In this document: piece by piece, positions 50,836-58,924 of the stretch
Position numbering within the stretch: the stretch's first letter is position 1
How the letters are laid out: every line of letters begins with the position of its first letter
NCBI RefSeq assembly: GCF_900106995.1
Contig: NZ_FNOK01000044.1
Span: 17,470 to 81,469 of the forward strand
DNA length: 64,000 nt
Source: Saccharopolyspora shandongensis
Lineage (GTDB): Bacteria > Actinomycetota > Actinomycetes > Mycobacteriales > Pseudonocardiaceae
Reading direction: 5' to 3'
Program-made: the position numbers and the translations under genes
The notes under the pieces: model-generated
Told to the model about the DNA's origin: nothing
Database searches by the model: none
The model's input: only the letters and a program-made list of their open reading frames with translations

Positions 50836-51141
50836 ATGAACGCCACTGTGGACGGTGACCAGCCGAAGTCCGAGCCCGCCTCGGCCACGCAGGCCGCCGC
50901 GGAGGCCATCAGCAACTTCCGCGAGGAGATCGACTACCTGGACGCCGAGATCCTGCGCCTGGTCAAGCGCCGCGCCGAGGTCTCCCAACAGGTCGGCCAG
51001 GCCCGCATGGCGGCAGGCGGACCGCGCATCGTCTACAACCGCGAGATGGACGTGCTCGCCCGCTACCGGGAACTCGGTGCGGAGGGCCGCGAGCTCGCGA
51101 TGATCCTGCTTCGCCTGGGCCGCGGCCGCCTCGGCCACTGA
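50836..51141 (+). CDS. aroQ: Chorismate mutase, AroQ type (AroQ-delta-like)
   Basis: 101 aa from ATG 50836 with CCGGAGGAAAA upstream. It rearranges chorismate to prephenate, the branch point to Phe and Tyr. All-helical AroQ fold: FREEIDYLDAEILRLVKRRA, VSQQVGQARMAAGGPRIVYN and LARYRELGAEGRELAMILLR. The C-terminus RLGRGRLGH is like M. tuberculosis Rv0948c, whose activity depends on a complex with DAHP synthase and whose C-terminal tail matters for it. So this enzyme may also need that partner. It follows a Tyr/Phe leader. Confidence 0.93.
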   Translation: MNATVDGDQPKSEPASATQAAAEAISNFREEIDYLDAEILRLVKRRAEVSQQVGQARMAAGGPRIVYNREMDVLARYRELGAEGRELAMILLRLGRGRLGH

Positions 51142-51175
51142 AGCGACCGTTCCCAGTCCCGTTTCCGACGGCGAA

Positions 51176-51212
51176 CGTGCTGGTGGGCAGCCCAGGGCGG
51201 CCCACCAGCACG
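51176..51212. terminator. Bidirectional terminator between aroQ and the SDR gene
   Basis: CGTGCTGGTGGGC (51176-51188) pairs perfectly with GCCCACCAGCACG (51200-51212), between convergent genes. Confidence 0.85.
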
Positions 51213-51223
51213 ACGGGAAGAAC

Positions 51224-52024
51224 TCAGTGCGAGGTCCAGCCGCCGTCGATCGGGAACGACGCCCCGGTGATCGACGTGGTGCCCGGGCCGCACAACCACA
51301 CCGCCAGCTCGGCGACCTCCGCCGGCTCCACCAGGCGCTTGATCGGCGTGCGGGCCAGCAGCACGTCTTCGAGGACCTGCGCCTCCGGCACCCGCAGGAG
51401 TTCCGCCTGATCGGCGATCTGGCGCTCCACCAGCGGAGTCCGCGCGAAGCCCGGGCAGACGCAGTTGGAGGTCACCCCGTGCGCCGCCCCCTCCAGCGCG
51501 GTCGCCTTGGACAGCCCTTCGATCGCGTGCTTCGCGGTCACGTAGGCGCTCTTGAACGGCGACGCGCGCAGCCCGTGCACCGACGAGATGTTGACGATCC
51601 GCCCCCAGCCGCGGTCGTACATGCCCGGCAGCGCGGCGCGCACGATCCGGAACGGCGCCTCCACCATCACCCGCAGCATCGTGCTGAAGGTGTCGGCGGG
51701 GAACCGGTGGATCGGCGCGACGTGCTGGAAACCGGCGTTGTTGACGACGATGTCCACCCGGTCGCCGAGCTCCGCGGCGGCATCGAGGTCGGCCAGATCG
51801 ACGATCCTGGCCTCGGCGTCGATCTCGGCCGCGATGGCCTCGACCTTGGCCGCCCGGTCCACGGCGATGACCTCTGCGCCGGCCGCCGCCAGCCGGCGGG
51901 CCACCGCCGCGCCGATCCCGCTCGCCGCACCCGTGACGAGTGCTCGCTTGTCCCCCAGATCCAGGCCGTTGGTGCTGGATCGCGCAGAGCTCGCACCAAC
52001 CGACCCGGCCAACCGATCGCTCAT
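51224..52024 (-). CDS. 3-hydroxybutyrate dehydrogenase-like SDR
   Basis: 266 aa. Classical short-chain dehydrogenase: ALVTGAASGIGAAVARRLAA (NAD site), NNAGFQHVAPIHRFP, catalytic NISSVHGLRASPFKSAYVTAKHA region split as Ser (ISS) and Tyr-x3-Lys (YVTAK), then NCVCPGFARTPLVERQI and FPIDGGWTSH. The FQHVAPI and CPGFARTPLVE segments are typical of D-3-hydroxybutyrate dehydrogenases, which convert 3-hydroxybutyrate to acetoacetate with NAD. TAGGTT lies 8 nt before the ATG, suggesting a leaderless mRNA. The first 20 residues are a low-complexity extension. Confidence 0.87.
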   Translation of the reverse strand: MSDRLAGSVGASSARSSTNGLDLGDKRALVTGAASGIGAAVARRLAAAGAEVIAVDRAAKVEAIAAEIDAEARIVDLADLDAAAELGDRVDIVVNNAGFQHVAPIHRFPADTFSTMLRVMVEAPFRIVRAALPGMYDRGWGRIVNISSVHGLRASPFKSAYVTAKHAIEGLSKATALEGAAHGVTSNCVCPGFARTPLVERQIADQAELLRVPEAQVLEDVLLARTPIKRLVEPAEVAELAVWLCGPGTTSITGASFPIDGGWTSH

Positions 52025-52255
52025 AGCCTGAGAACCTAAGGCGTGAGTCCGGTCTCAATCCAGGGTCAAATCACAACCTTTTCCACCGGCCGCCGCGGCA
52101 GTGCGGCTGACCGGGCGTTTTTCGCGGTAGTGCATTCGGCGGAACTTCCGGCGGCACCCCGGAGCCACCCGGATTCCACCCACCCCCGACCCGCGCGCGG
52201 CATATCCGGGATATCACCCATACCGGGCACGGCGGAAACAAGGCAGACTGTGGTC

Positions 52256-52573
52256 ATGGGTGTTCTTGCTCTTGTGGCCTTTCTCGTGACACTGGCCGGG
52301 GTGCTCGTCGCCGCCGGGCACGCGGGCTACCTCGCGATGCTGACGTCGGCCGCGAAGAAGCGCGCCGGCGGCCAGCCCGCCGTGGACTTCGCCCGGAAGC
52401 GGTTCCCGATCGCCGGCGTCGGCCTGGGCGTGACCCTGCTGGCGCTGCTGATCAGCAGCGGCGACTCGACCGGGGCGGACATCTTCGCGATGATCCTCGG
52501 CGGTGGCGGCGGCGTCGCCTCGCTCAAGGCGCTGCAGTCGACGCAGAGCAAGTTCCGCAACGGGCAGTTCTGA
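52256..52573 (+). CDS. Small two-helix membrane protein, unknown
   Basis: 105 aa from ATG 52256, with CAGACT 6 nt upstream (leaderless). Two membrane helices, about residues 3-24 (LALVAFLVTLAGVLVAAG) and 50-68 (IAGVGLGVTLLALLISSG), and a Gly-rich segment AMILGGGGGVASLKALQS. No family recognised. It ends at a terminator and shares no operon. Confidence 0.75.
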   Translation: MGVLALVAFLVTLAGVLVAAGHAGYLAMLTSAAKKRAGGQPAVDFARKRFPIAGVGLGVTLLALLISSGDSTGADIFAMILGGGGGVASLKALQSTQSKFRNGQF

Positions 52574-52618
52574 TCGGGCGCTCAGCACGCTGAGCAGCTG
52601 TCCGCCGGATCAGCATTG

Positions 52619-52652
52619 GGCCTTTCGGTGTACTCATTCGCGCTGAAAGGCC
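52619..52652 (+). terminator. Terminator with T-rich tail after the small membrane gene
   Basis: GGCCTTTC (52619-52626) pairs with GAAAGGCC (52645-52652), followed by TTATT. One of few terminators here with a U-like tract. Confidence 0.75.
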
Positions 52653-52710
52653 TTATTGATCACCTAGTGTGATTGCACGACCCCGCACCGGAGTCATTGC
52701 GCCCTCCCCT

Positions 52711-52716
52711 TAGGCT
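52711..52716 (+). promoter_or_regulatory. -10 hexamer for the PIG-L deacetylase gene
   Basis: TAGGCT lies exactly 6 nt before ATG 52723 and there is no ribosome site, so the transcript is probably leaderless. Confidence 0.6.
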
Positions 52717-52722
52717 GTGACC

Positions 52723-53448
52723 ATGACCACGCCGCCGGAAACGTCCTCGACACTCCGCGCCCTGGTGGTCACCGCACACCCCGACGATGTCGACTTCGGG
52801 TCGGCGGGCACCGTCGCTTCCTGGGTCGCCGACGGCGTGCAGGTCGCCTACTGCGTGTGCACCTCGGGTGATGCCGGCGGCTTCGACGACACGCCGCGCG
52901 AGGACATGCCGCGCATCCGGCAGGACGAGCAGCGGGCCGCCGCGGCCGCCGTCGGCGTCTCCGACGTGCGCTTCCTCGGCTACCAGGACGGGCGGGTCGT
53001 CGCGGATCTGCAGCTGCGCCGGGACATCACCAAGGTGATCCGCGAGCTCCGCCCGCACCGGGTCATCAGTCACTCCCCGGAGATCAACTGGGCGCACCTC
53101 CCGACGTCGCACCCCGACCACCGGGCCGTCGGCGAGGCGACCCTGGCCGCGATCTACCCGGACGCGCGCAACGGATTCGCCCACCCCGAGCTGCTGCGGG
53201 AAGGGCTGGAGCCGTGGACGGTGCGCGAGCTGTGGATGTCGGAGTCACCCGAAGAGCGGATCAACCACGCGGTCGACATCACCGATCACTTCGACGCGAA
53301 GCTCGCGGCGCTGGCCGCGCACCGGTCGCAGACCGCGCACCTCGACGACCTCCAGGGCATGATCCGGCGGCACCTGGCACGAACGGCCGAGCGGCACGGC
53401 ATGACCGGTCGACTCGCCGAGGCATTCCACGTAGTCGACACGTCGTGA
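52723..53448 (+). CDS. PIG-L/LmbE-family deacetylase
   Basis: 241 aa from ATG 52723. ALVVTAHPDDVDFGSAGTVA holds the zinc-binding His-Pro-Asp-Asp and SHPDHRAVGEATLAAIYPDA the third-ligand region. The family removes acetyl or other N-acyl groups from GlcNAc-type substrates or cleaves amide conjugates of mycothiol (MshB, Mca). The protein is shorter than Mca or MshB (about 290 aa), so I do not name it; TSGDAGGFDD is typical of the broader LmbE group. Cytoplasmic. Confidence 0.9.
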   Translation: MTTPPETSSTLRALVVTAHPDDVDFGSAGTVASWVADGVQVAYCVCTSGDAGGFDDTPREDMPRIRQDEQRAAAAAVGVSDVRFLGYQDGRVVADLQLRRDITKVIRELRPHRVISHSPEINWAHLPTSHPDHRAVGEATLAAIYPDARNGFAHPELLREGLEPWTVRELWMSESPEERINHAVDITDHFDAKLAALAAHRSQTAHLDDLQGMIRRHLARTAERHGMTGRLAEAFHVVDTS

Positions 53449-53482
53449 ACTCCCCGCGAGTCGCAGAAAGTCGAGATCTCCG

Positions 53483-54409
53483 ATGCACAGCGGCAGAAAA
53501 TTGGGCTGGAGCGGCCAGCTCGACTGGCCGCCGACGCCGGAACCGCCCGCGCACGGCCGGCACCGGGTCGGGTCCCCGGTGTCGCGGACGTCGGCGGTCC
53601 GTCCGCGCCGGCCGGCGCACTCGCTCGGCGCGCGGCTGACGACCGACCCGCTGGTCGACACCATGCCGGTGGGCGGGCTGCACAAGTTCGACCTGGGCAT
53701 GGTCCCGGCGTCGGTCACCCCGCCGCGGACCTGGCGGCAGGCGGCCTGGTTCGCGATCGCCTCGTCGGCCGCTGCGCTGGGCGGGCTGATGTTCGCCACC
53801 ACGCTGCTGGCCGGCGGGTCGACGACCATCAAGGGCTTGGAGTTGCCGAGCATGCCGCGCGGGGAGTACCCGCCGGTCGCGCCGACGGATCCGTACTACC
53901 TGACGGGCGACCCGACCCGGCCGGAGGCGGTGCGGGCGACGGGTTCGGTGCAGCCGCTGCAGCCATCGCCGCCGCTGGCCACGTCCGCGGGCATCCCGAT
54001 CCAGCCGAACCCGATCGGCAGCTCCGCCCCCGGCGCTCCCGGCCTGCCGACCTCCGGCACCACCCCGACCACGTCCAGCCCGACGCGGACGCCGGAGCTG
54101 CTGTTCGCCGACACCGGGCCGGTCAAGCAGCGCGGCGAGGAGTACTACGCCGCGATCGGCCGCGGCGACCTGCGAAGTGCGTACGCGCTGACCACCGGGT
54201 CGCTGCACGCCGAGGGCTACGAGGCGTTCGCCGCGAGGTACTCGCGCGCCAAGTCTGTCGAGGTCGTCGAGAGCTATGCGACCCCGACCAGCACGCTGCA
54301 CACCGTCCGGCTGACCATGGCCGACGGCACCGTGCAGACGCAGCGCCGGGAGCTGCGGTACACGATGGCGGACGAGCCGCTGATCACGTCCGACGAGCGG
54401 ATCGCCTGA
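53483..54409 (+). CDS. Membrane-anchored protein with C-terminal NTF2-like domain
   Basis: 308 aa. A basic, Pro-rich cytoplasmic part (1-85), one membrane helix at about 88-110 (FAIASSAAALGGLMFATTLL), a Pro/Ser/Thr-rich linker (120-215) and a C-terminal unit of about 95 residues: GEEYYAAIGRGDLRSAYALT, then EAFAARYSRAKSVEVVESYA. That unit looks like an NTF2-like extracytoplasmic domain of the sort found beside actinobacterial kinases. No catalytic motif. It is followed by a gene of like design, and two Ser/Thr kinases lie downstream. Confidence 0.75.
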   Translation: MHSGRKLGWSGQLDWPPTPEPPAHGRHRVGSPVSRTSAVRPRRPAHSLGARLTTDPLVDTMPVGGLHKFDLGMVPASVTPPRTWRQAAWFAIASSAAALGGLMFATTLLAGGSTTIKGLELPSMPRGEYPPVAPTDPYYLTGDPTRPEAVRATGSVQPLQPSPPLATSAGIPIQPNPIGSSAPGAPGLPTSGTTPTTSSPTRTPELLFADTGPVKQRGEEYYAAIGRGDLRSAYALTTGSLHAEGYEAFAARYSRAKSVEVVESYATPTSTLHTVRLTMADGTVQTQRRELRYTMADEPLITSDERIA

Positions 54410-54544
54410 TCACTGCTCGTGACCCGCTGCTCCGTTCGAGTCCTCGCGCACGCCCCTTCTGGTGAACTCGGCGGTAAGCCTTTCGCGATCCGGACGTCGG
54501 CGCGGTACGAGTTCTACGGCGGATTCACGAGGGCGGGCGAGCGA

Positions 54545-55291
54545 GTGCAGCAACATCCTTCGACCAGCAGGCGACGCGGCGGTGCGGGCGCGGTAACCGT
54601 GGCCGAGTTGATCAGGCGCGAGCCGCTGTCACCGGAGCACGAGCGGATCGCCGACGAGCTGCTCAAGACGCCCGACCCCGCTGCCGACGCACCGACGCTG
54701 CGCAGCCGGATCGCCTTCGGCCTGCTGGGCACCCTGCTGCTGCTCGCGGCCGCCGCGATCGGCGCGAGGATCGTCGCGCAGCCCGCCGCCCCGCCGCGGC
54801 CGTTCACCTCCGCCGCCCCGATCACCGGTGTGCTGGCGCTGCGCCCGGATCTGGTTCGGGAGGCCGGCTGGCCGTTCGGAGCCAACGGCGGCTTCGCCGC
54901 GGCGGCCGGTTCGGGCGGCGCCGACGATGTGCCGGAGGCCGCGGAGCAGGGCACCGCGAATCCCTCGGCCGGCAGCCACGAATCGGCGCTCAACCTGGTC
55001 GAGGAGTTCTACCACCGCCTGGACGACGACCCGGGCTCGGCCGTTCCGCTGGTGTCGCCGGAGCTGCTCGCCGGGCAGCAGGCCGAGCTGGTCGGCGCCT
55101 GGCAGGCGGTCGAATCGATGCAGCCGCAGGTTCGGATCTCCTCCGCCGGGGTGGTGCAGGCGGAGGTCAAGGCCCGCTACCCGGACGGGCACCGGGTGGT
55201 GCTGCGCCAGCTGCTCACCGTCGAATCGGACGCCTCCCCGCAGATCGTCGGGGCCGAACTGCTCGGCGCCCGGCACATCACGCCCCGGTGA
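54545..55291 (+). CDS. Second membrane-anchored NTF2-like protein
   Basis: 248 aa from GTG 54545; the frame is open to 54419 without a better start. Cytoplasmic part 1-55 (VTVAELIRREPLSPEHERIA), membrane helix about 58-78 (IAFGLLGTLLLLAAAAIGAR), a linker and a C-terminal domain: SALNLVEEFYHRLDDDPGSA, VSPELLAGQQAELVGAWQAV, KARYPDGHRVVLRQLLTVE. The design repeats that of the upstream protein and of the tail of the second kinase. Unknown function, probably an envelope sensor or binding protein. Confidence 0.72.
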   Translation: MQQHPSTSRRRGGAGAVTVAELIRREPLSPEHERIADELLKTPDPAADAPTLRSRIAFGLLGTLLLLAAAAIGARIVAQPAAPPRPFTSAAPITGVLALRPDLVREAGWPFGANGGFAAAAGSGGADDVPEAAEQGTANPSAGSHESALNLVEEFYHRLDDDPGSAVPLVSPELLAGQQAELVGAWQAVESMQPQVRISSAGVVQAEVKARYPDGHRVVLRQLLTVESDASPQIVGAELLGARHITPR

Positions 55292-55756
55292 GCCGTGACC
55301 GGCCGCGCACAACAATGCGGCAACGACCCGAGTCTCCAGAAACGCCTGACGCCGTACCAGGATGAACCGGACAGCGCCGATATCGTTGCCCAGCGCAACC
55401 GGTGCGCTGCCCGCACGGACGTCGCCCGAGGCCCGGCAGGACCGACATCACCAGCGGAAACGACTGTGAGGAGAATCCGGTTCGGCCGACCGAGCGGAAG
55501 CCTCCGCGTACCGTCGAATGAGGTTGCACGGATCTTCCGACTTCGGGCCTACGCCGACCTGGCGTCGGCTAGGCTCCCGTATCGCGGTTGGATTCGAGAC
55601 GTTCCACGAGCCCGAACCGCGAGGAGAACGTGTACATGTCGGGGGCCGGAGCCGGTCCACCAAATCCGCCGATGTTCGGTGGGTCCGTACCCGGGACCAT
55701 TATCCCCGGGATTCGCGGTGCCTGCTGAGCATCGATAGCAGTACGGGGAGACGTCG
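55292..55756. other. 465-bp region upstream of the first kinase
   Basis: No full-size gene is credible here. It contains one small ORF with a strong ribosome site (55636-55728, listed separately) and must carry the kinase promoter. The longer plus frame 55295-55738 has atypical composition. Confidence 0.45.
55636..55728 (+). CDS. Possible 30-aa small protein
   Basis: ATG 55636 is preceded by GAGGAGAACGTGTAC (AGGAG at 9 nt). The peptide is Gly/Pro-rich: MSGAGAGPPNPPMFGGSVPG, then TIIPGIRGAC, stop at 55728. It ends 28 bp before the kinase start. It could be a real small protein, the remnant of a longer Pro/Gly-rich gene, or chance. Confidence 0.3.
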   Translation: MSGAGAGPPNPPMFGGSVPGTIIPGIRGAC

Positions 55757-57166
55757 GTGAGCGACGAAGGTCGCCTGGTCGCCGGACGCTACCGAGTGCA
55801 GCGACGCATCGGCAGTGGCGCGATGGGCGTGGTGTGGGAGTGTGTCGACGAACGCCTGCACCGCACGGTCGCGGTCAAGCAGTTGTTGCTGCAGCCCGGA
55901 TTGGATCCGGGTGAGGCCGAGGAAGCGCGGCAGCGGGCAATGCGGGAAGGCCGGATCGCGGCCCGACTCCAGCACCCGAACGCCATCTCGGTCTACGACG
56001 TGGCCGAGGACGAGGGTCAGCCGGTCCTGGTCATGGAGTACCTGCCCTCCGTCAGCCTGGCCGGGATGATGTCCGATCACGGGCCGCTCCCGCCGCGCGA
56101 GGTGGCGCGGATCGGCGCGCAGGTCGCCTCGGCGCTGGGTGCGGCGCACGCCGCCGGTGTCGTGCACCGCGACATCAAGCCCGGCAACATCCTGCTCGGC
56201 GACAACGGCCAGGTGAAGATCACCGACTTCGGCATCTCGCGGGCCCAGGGCGACGTGCAGGTCACCAAGACCGGGATGCTCGCGGGCACGCCCGCCTACC
56301 TCTCGCCCGACGTGGCGATGGGCCAGGAGCCGACGTCCGCGTCCGACGTGTTCTCGCTCGGCGCCACGCTGTACGCGGCGATCGAGGGCCACCCGCCGTT
56401 CGGGCTCAACGAGAACACCCTCGCGCTGCTGCACGCGGTGGCCGCCGGGAAGATCGAACCGCCCCGGCAGGCCGGCCCGATGGCGCAGCCGCTGATGGCG
56501 ATGATGGCCGCCCGCGTCGAGGACCGGCCGGACATGCCACAGGTCCGGGACATGCTGCAGTCCGTCGCAGACGGCGGCTCCGCGACGTCGATCCCGGCCA
56601 TGGCGGCGCCGATCCCGCCCGCGCTGGCTCCGGAATCCAGCCAGCCCGAACTGGCCCCGACCAGCGTCGTCGGCTCGCAGGGCACCACCGTCGCGTACTA
56701 CGAGGAAGAGCCCTACTCGGAGCAGCCGTACGAGGACGCCACCTCGTACATGGGTTCCGACACCCGCGGCGATGCGGCGATCTACGAGAAGCCGCGCAAG
56801 AGCAAGCGGCCCGTGGTGATCTCGGGCATCGCGCTGGTCGCCGTCGCGGTGATCGCGGTCCTGGTGACGTCGGCGCTGATGAACAGCCAGAAGCCGCCGG
56901 AGAACACCGGGAACCCGACGACCTCGGAGATGAACCCGCTCCCGCCGCCGACGGTGGCCGAGACCACCTCCGAGCAGGAGCCGGCCAACACGAAGACCAA
57001 CTCGCCGTCGACCAAGACCAACGCGCCGTCGACGACGACGAAGCCGACGACGCAGACGCAGGAGCCGACGCAGACGTCCAAGCCGAGGCCGACGACGAAG
57101 ACGACTCCGCCCTCGGACACCCAGGACGAGCCGACGACCGAGCCGACCGGCAGCGCCGGGGGATAA
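55757..57166 (+). CDS. PknB-type Ser/Thr protein kinase with Thr/Pro-rich outer tail
   Basis: 469 aa from GTG 55757 with GGGGAG upstream. Kinase domain 10-275: IGSGAMGVVWECVD (P-loop), VAVKQLLL (K41), VVHRDIKPGNILL (D139), ITDFGISRAQ (D157). One membrane helix at about 353-374 (VVISGIALVAVAVIAVLVTS). The outer tail is about 90 residues of Thr/Pro/Lys with no PASTA or other sensor domain. The activation segment has no obvious change. It phosphorylates Ser/Thr proteins; targets unknown. A paralogue lies next to it. Confidence 0.93.
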   Translation: MSDEGRLVAGRYRVQRRIGSGAMGVVWECVDERLHRTVAVKQLLLQPGLDPGEAEEARQRAMREGRIAARLQHPNAISVYDVAEDEGQPVLVMEYLPSVSLAGMMSDHGPLPPREVARIGAQVASALGAAHAAGVVHRDIKPGNILLGDNGQVKITDFGISRAQGDVQVTKTGMLAGTPAYLSPDVAMGQEPTSASDVFSLGATLYAAIEGHPPFGLNENTLALLHAVAAGKIEPPRQAGPMAQPLMAMMAARVEDRPDMPQVRDMLQSVADGGSATSIPAMAAPIPPALAPESSQPELAPTSVVGSQGTTVAYYEEEPYSEQPYEDATSYMGSDTRGDAAIYEKPRKSKRPVVISGIALVAVAVIAVLVTSALMNSQKPPENTGNPTTSEMNPLPPPTVAETTSEQEPANTKTNSPSTKTNAPSTTTKPTTQTQEPTQTSKPRPTTKTTPPSDTQDEPTTEPTGSAGG

Positions 57167-57370
57167 CGAGATCCGGTCTCGAACCCGCGCCGGCCGGGGC
57201 GTTCACCGCGAGGTGGGCACCCCGGCCACGTGCATTTCCTGGTGCGGACGGCACCAGGGTGCAACCGGGTGCGGGACGCCCAGTAACGTTGAACACCGTC
57301 GAGTGAACGCTGGCCACGGGGGTCCGGTCAGTACTGTCCAAGCAGGCTCAGCCAGTACCAGGAGACACCG

Positions 57371-58885
57371 GTGAGCGCCGAAGGTCGTTTGATCGCGGGC
57401 CGGTACCGCTTGCAGCAGCAGATCGGCAGCGGCGCCATGGGCGTGGTGTGGCAGGCCGTTGACGAACGCCTGCACCGCACGGTCGCGGTGAAGCAGCTGC
57501 TGCTTCAGGCCGGCTACACCCCCGAGGAAACCGAGGAAGCCCGTCAGCGAGCGATGCGCGAAGGCCGCATCGCCGCCCGATTGCAGCACCAGAACGCGAT
57601 CGTCGTGTTCGACGTCGCCGAGGACGAGGGCCAGCCGGTCCTGGTCATGGAGTACCTCCCGTCGCGAAGCCTCGCGTCGGTCATCGACGAGCAGGGCGTG
57701 CTGCCGCCGTTGCAGGTGGCCAGGATCGGCGTGCAGGTGACCGGGGCGCTGGCCGCCGCGCACATGGCCGGCATCGTGCACCGCGACCTCAAGCCGGGCA
57801 ACATCCTGCTCGGCGACAACGACATCGCGAAGATCACCGACTTCGGCATCTCGCGTGCCATCGGCGACGTCGCGGTCACCAAGAGCGGCATCCTCGCCGG
57901 CACCCCGGCCTACCTGGCGCCGGAGGTCGCGCTCGGCCGCGACCCGGCACCGGCGTCCGACGTGTTCTCGCTGGGCTCGACGCTGTACGCGGCGATCGAG
58001 GGCGGGCCGCCGTTCGGCGTGGACGAGAACGCGATCAGCCTGCTGCACCGGGTGGCGCGCGGGCAGATCGAGCCGCCGCAGCAGGCCGGGCCGATGACCC
58101 CGGCGCTGATGCAGCTGCTGCGCCCGGACCCGGTCGAGCGGCCGACCATGGCGCAGGCCCGCGAGTTGCTGCAGGCCGTGCTCGACGGGCGGCCGATCCC
58201 CAACGCTTCGCCGAACGTGGGCTGGCAGCGGCCGACCGCCGCAGGGCCGCGCACGCCTCCGGCGGGCAACCGGATGGGCCCGCCGCCGAGCGCCAACCCG
58301 CCCACGCGGCTCGGCGCCGCGGTTCCGGCGGCCGAGCCGGCGCGGCGCAACTACCGCCAGGTGGCGCTGTGGGTGGTGGCGATCGTCGTCGCGGTGCTGG
58401 TCGGCGTGCTCGCCGCGAACGCCTTCGGCGACGGGGCTCCGCCGGAGCAGACCGGCCCGGCCACCTCGGCGCAGTCCACCCCGTCGGTCCAGCAGACCAG
58501 CTCCGCGCCGACCACGTCCGCCAAGGCGACGACGTCCGCGCCGCCGACCACGAGCAGCTCGACGTCGAGCTCCCCGAACCAGCCGTCCGAGGACGAGGTC
58601 GTGGGCGTGGTCCGCGACTACTACTCGCTGGTGCCGAAGAAGCTGGACGAGGCTTGGGAGCTGCTGGGCCCGAACCTGCAGTCGCAGGGCAAGGACCGCT
58701 ACGAGGGGTTCTGGAAGTCCATCGACGACGTCAAGATCGTCGGTGGGCCGGTGATGTCCGGGACCAACGTGATCGTCACGCTGCAGTTCACCAAGGGCCA
58801 CAGCAAGATCACCGAGAGCCACACCCTCGGCATGGTGGCCACGTCGGACGGCGACGTGCTCATCAACACCGACCGCCGCAGCTGA
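57371..58885 (+). CDS. PknB-type Ser/Thr protein kinase with NTF2-like outer domain
   Basis: 504 aa from GTG 57371 with AGGAGA upstream. Kinase domain 10-275: IGSGAMGVVWQAVD, VAVKQLLL (K41), IVHRDLKPGNILL (D139), ITDFGISRAI. Membrane helix at about 330-352 (VALWVVAIVVAVLVGVLAAN). A Ser/Thr-rich linker leads to an outer domain of about 95 residues (VVGVVRDYYSLVPKKLDEAW, LLGPNLQSQGKDRYEGFWKS), the NTF2-like fold seen in many actinobacterial kinases. It is closely related to the upstream kinase; the catalytic halves share most motifs. Confidence 0.94.
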   Translation: MSAEGRLIAGRYRLQQQIGSGAMGVVWQAVDERLHRTVAVKQLLLQAGYTPEETEEARQRAMREGRIAARLQHQNAIVVFDVAEDEGQPVLVMEYLPSRSLASVIDEQGVLPPLQVARIGVQVTGALAAAHMAGIVHRDLKPGNILLGDNDIAKITDFGISRAIGDVAVTKSGILAGTPAYLAPEVALGRDPAPASDVFSLGSTLYAAIEGGPPFGVDENAISLLHRVARGQIEPPQQAGPMTPALMQLLRPDPVERPTMAQARELLQAVLDGRPIPNASPNVGWQRPTAAGPRTPPAGNRMGPPPSANPPTRLGAAVPAAEPARRNYRQVALWVVAIVVAVLVGVLAANAFGDGAPPEQTGPATSAQSTPSVQQTSSAPTTSAKATTSAPPTTSSSTSSSPNQPSEDEVVGVVRDYYSLVPKKLDEAWELLGPNLQSQGKDRYEGFWKSIDDVKIVGGPVMSGTNVIVTLQFTKGHSKITESHTLGMVATSDGDVLINTDRRS

Positions 58886-58893
58886 CCCGATCC

Positions 58894-58919
58894 GCGCCGC
58901 CCGGGGTTCCGGGCGGCGC
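58894..58919. terminator. Bidirectional terminator between kinase and LysR genes
   Basis: GCGCCGCCCGG-GGTT-CCGGGCGGCGC: a perfect 11-bp stem with a 4-nt loop, between convergent genes. Confidence 0.87.
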
Positions 58920-58924
58920 GCCGG

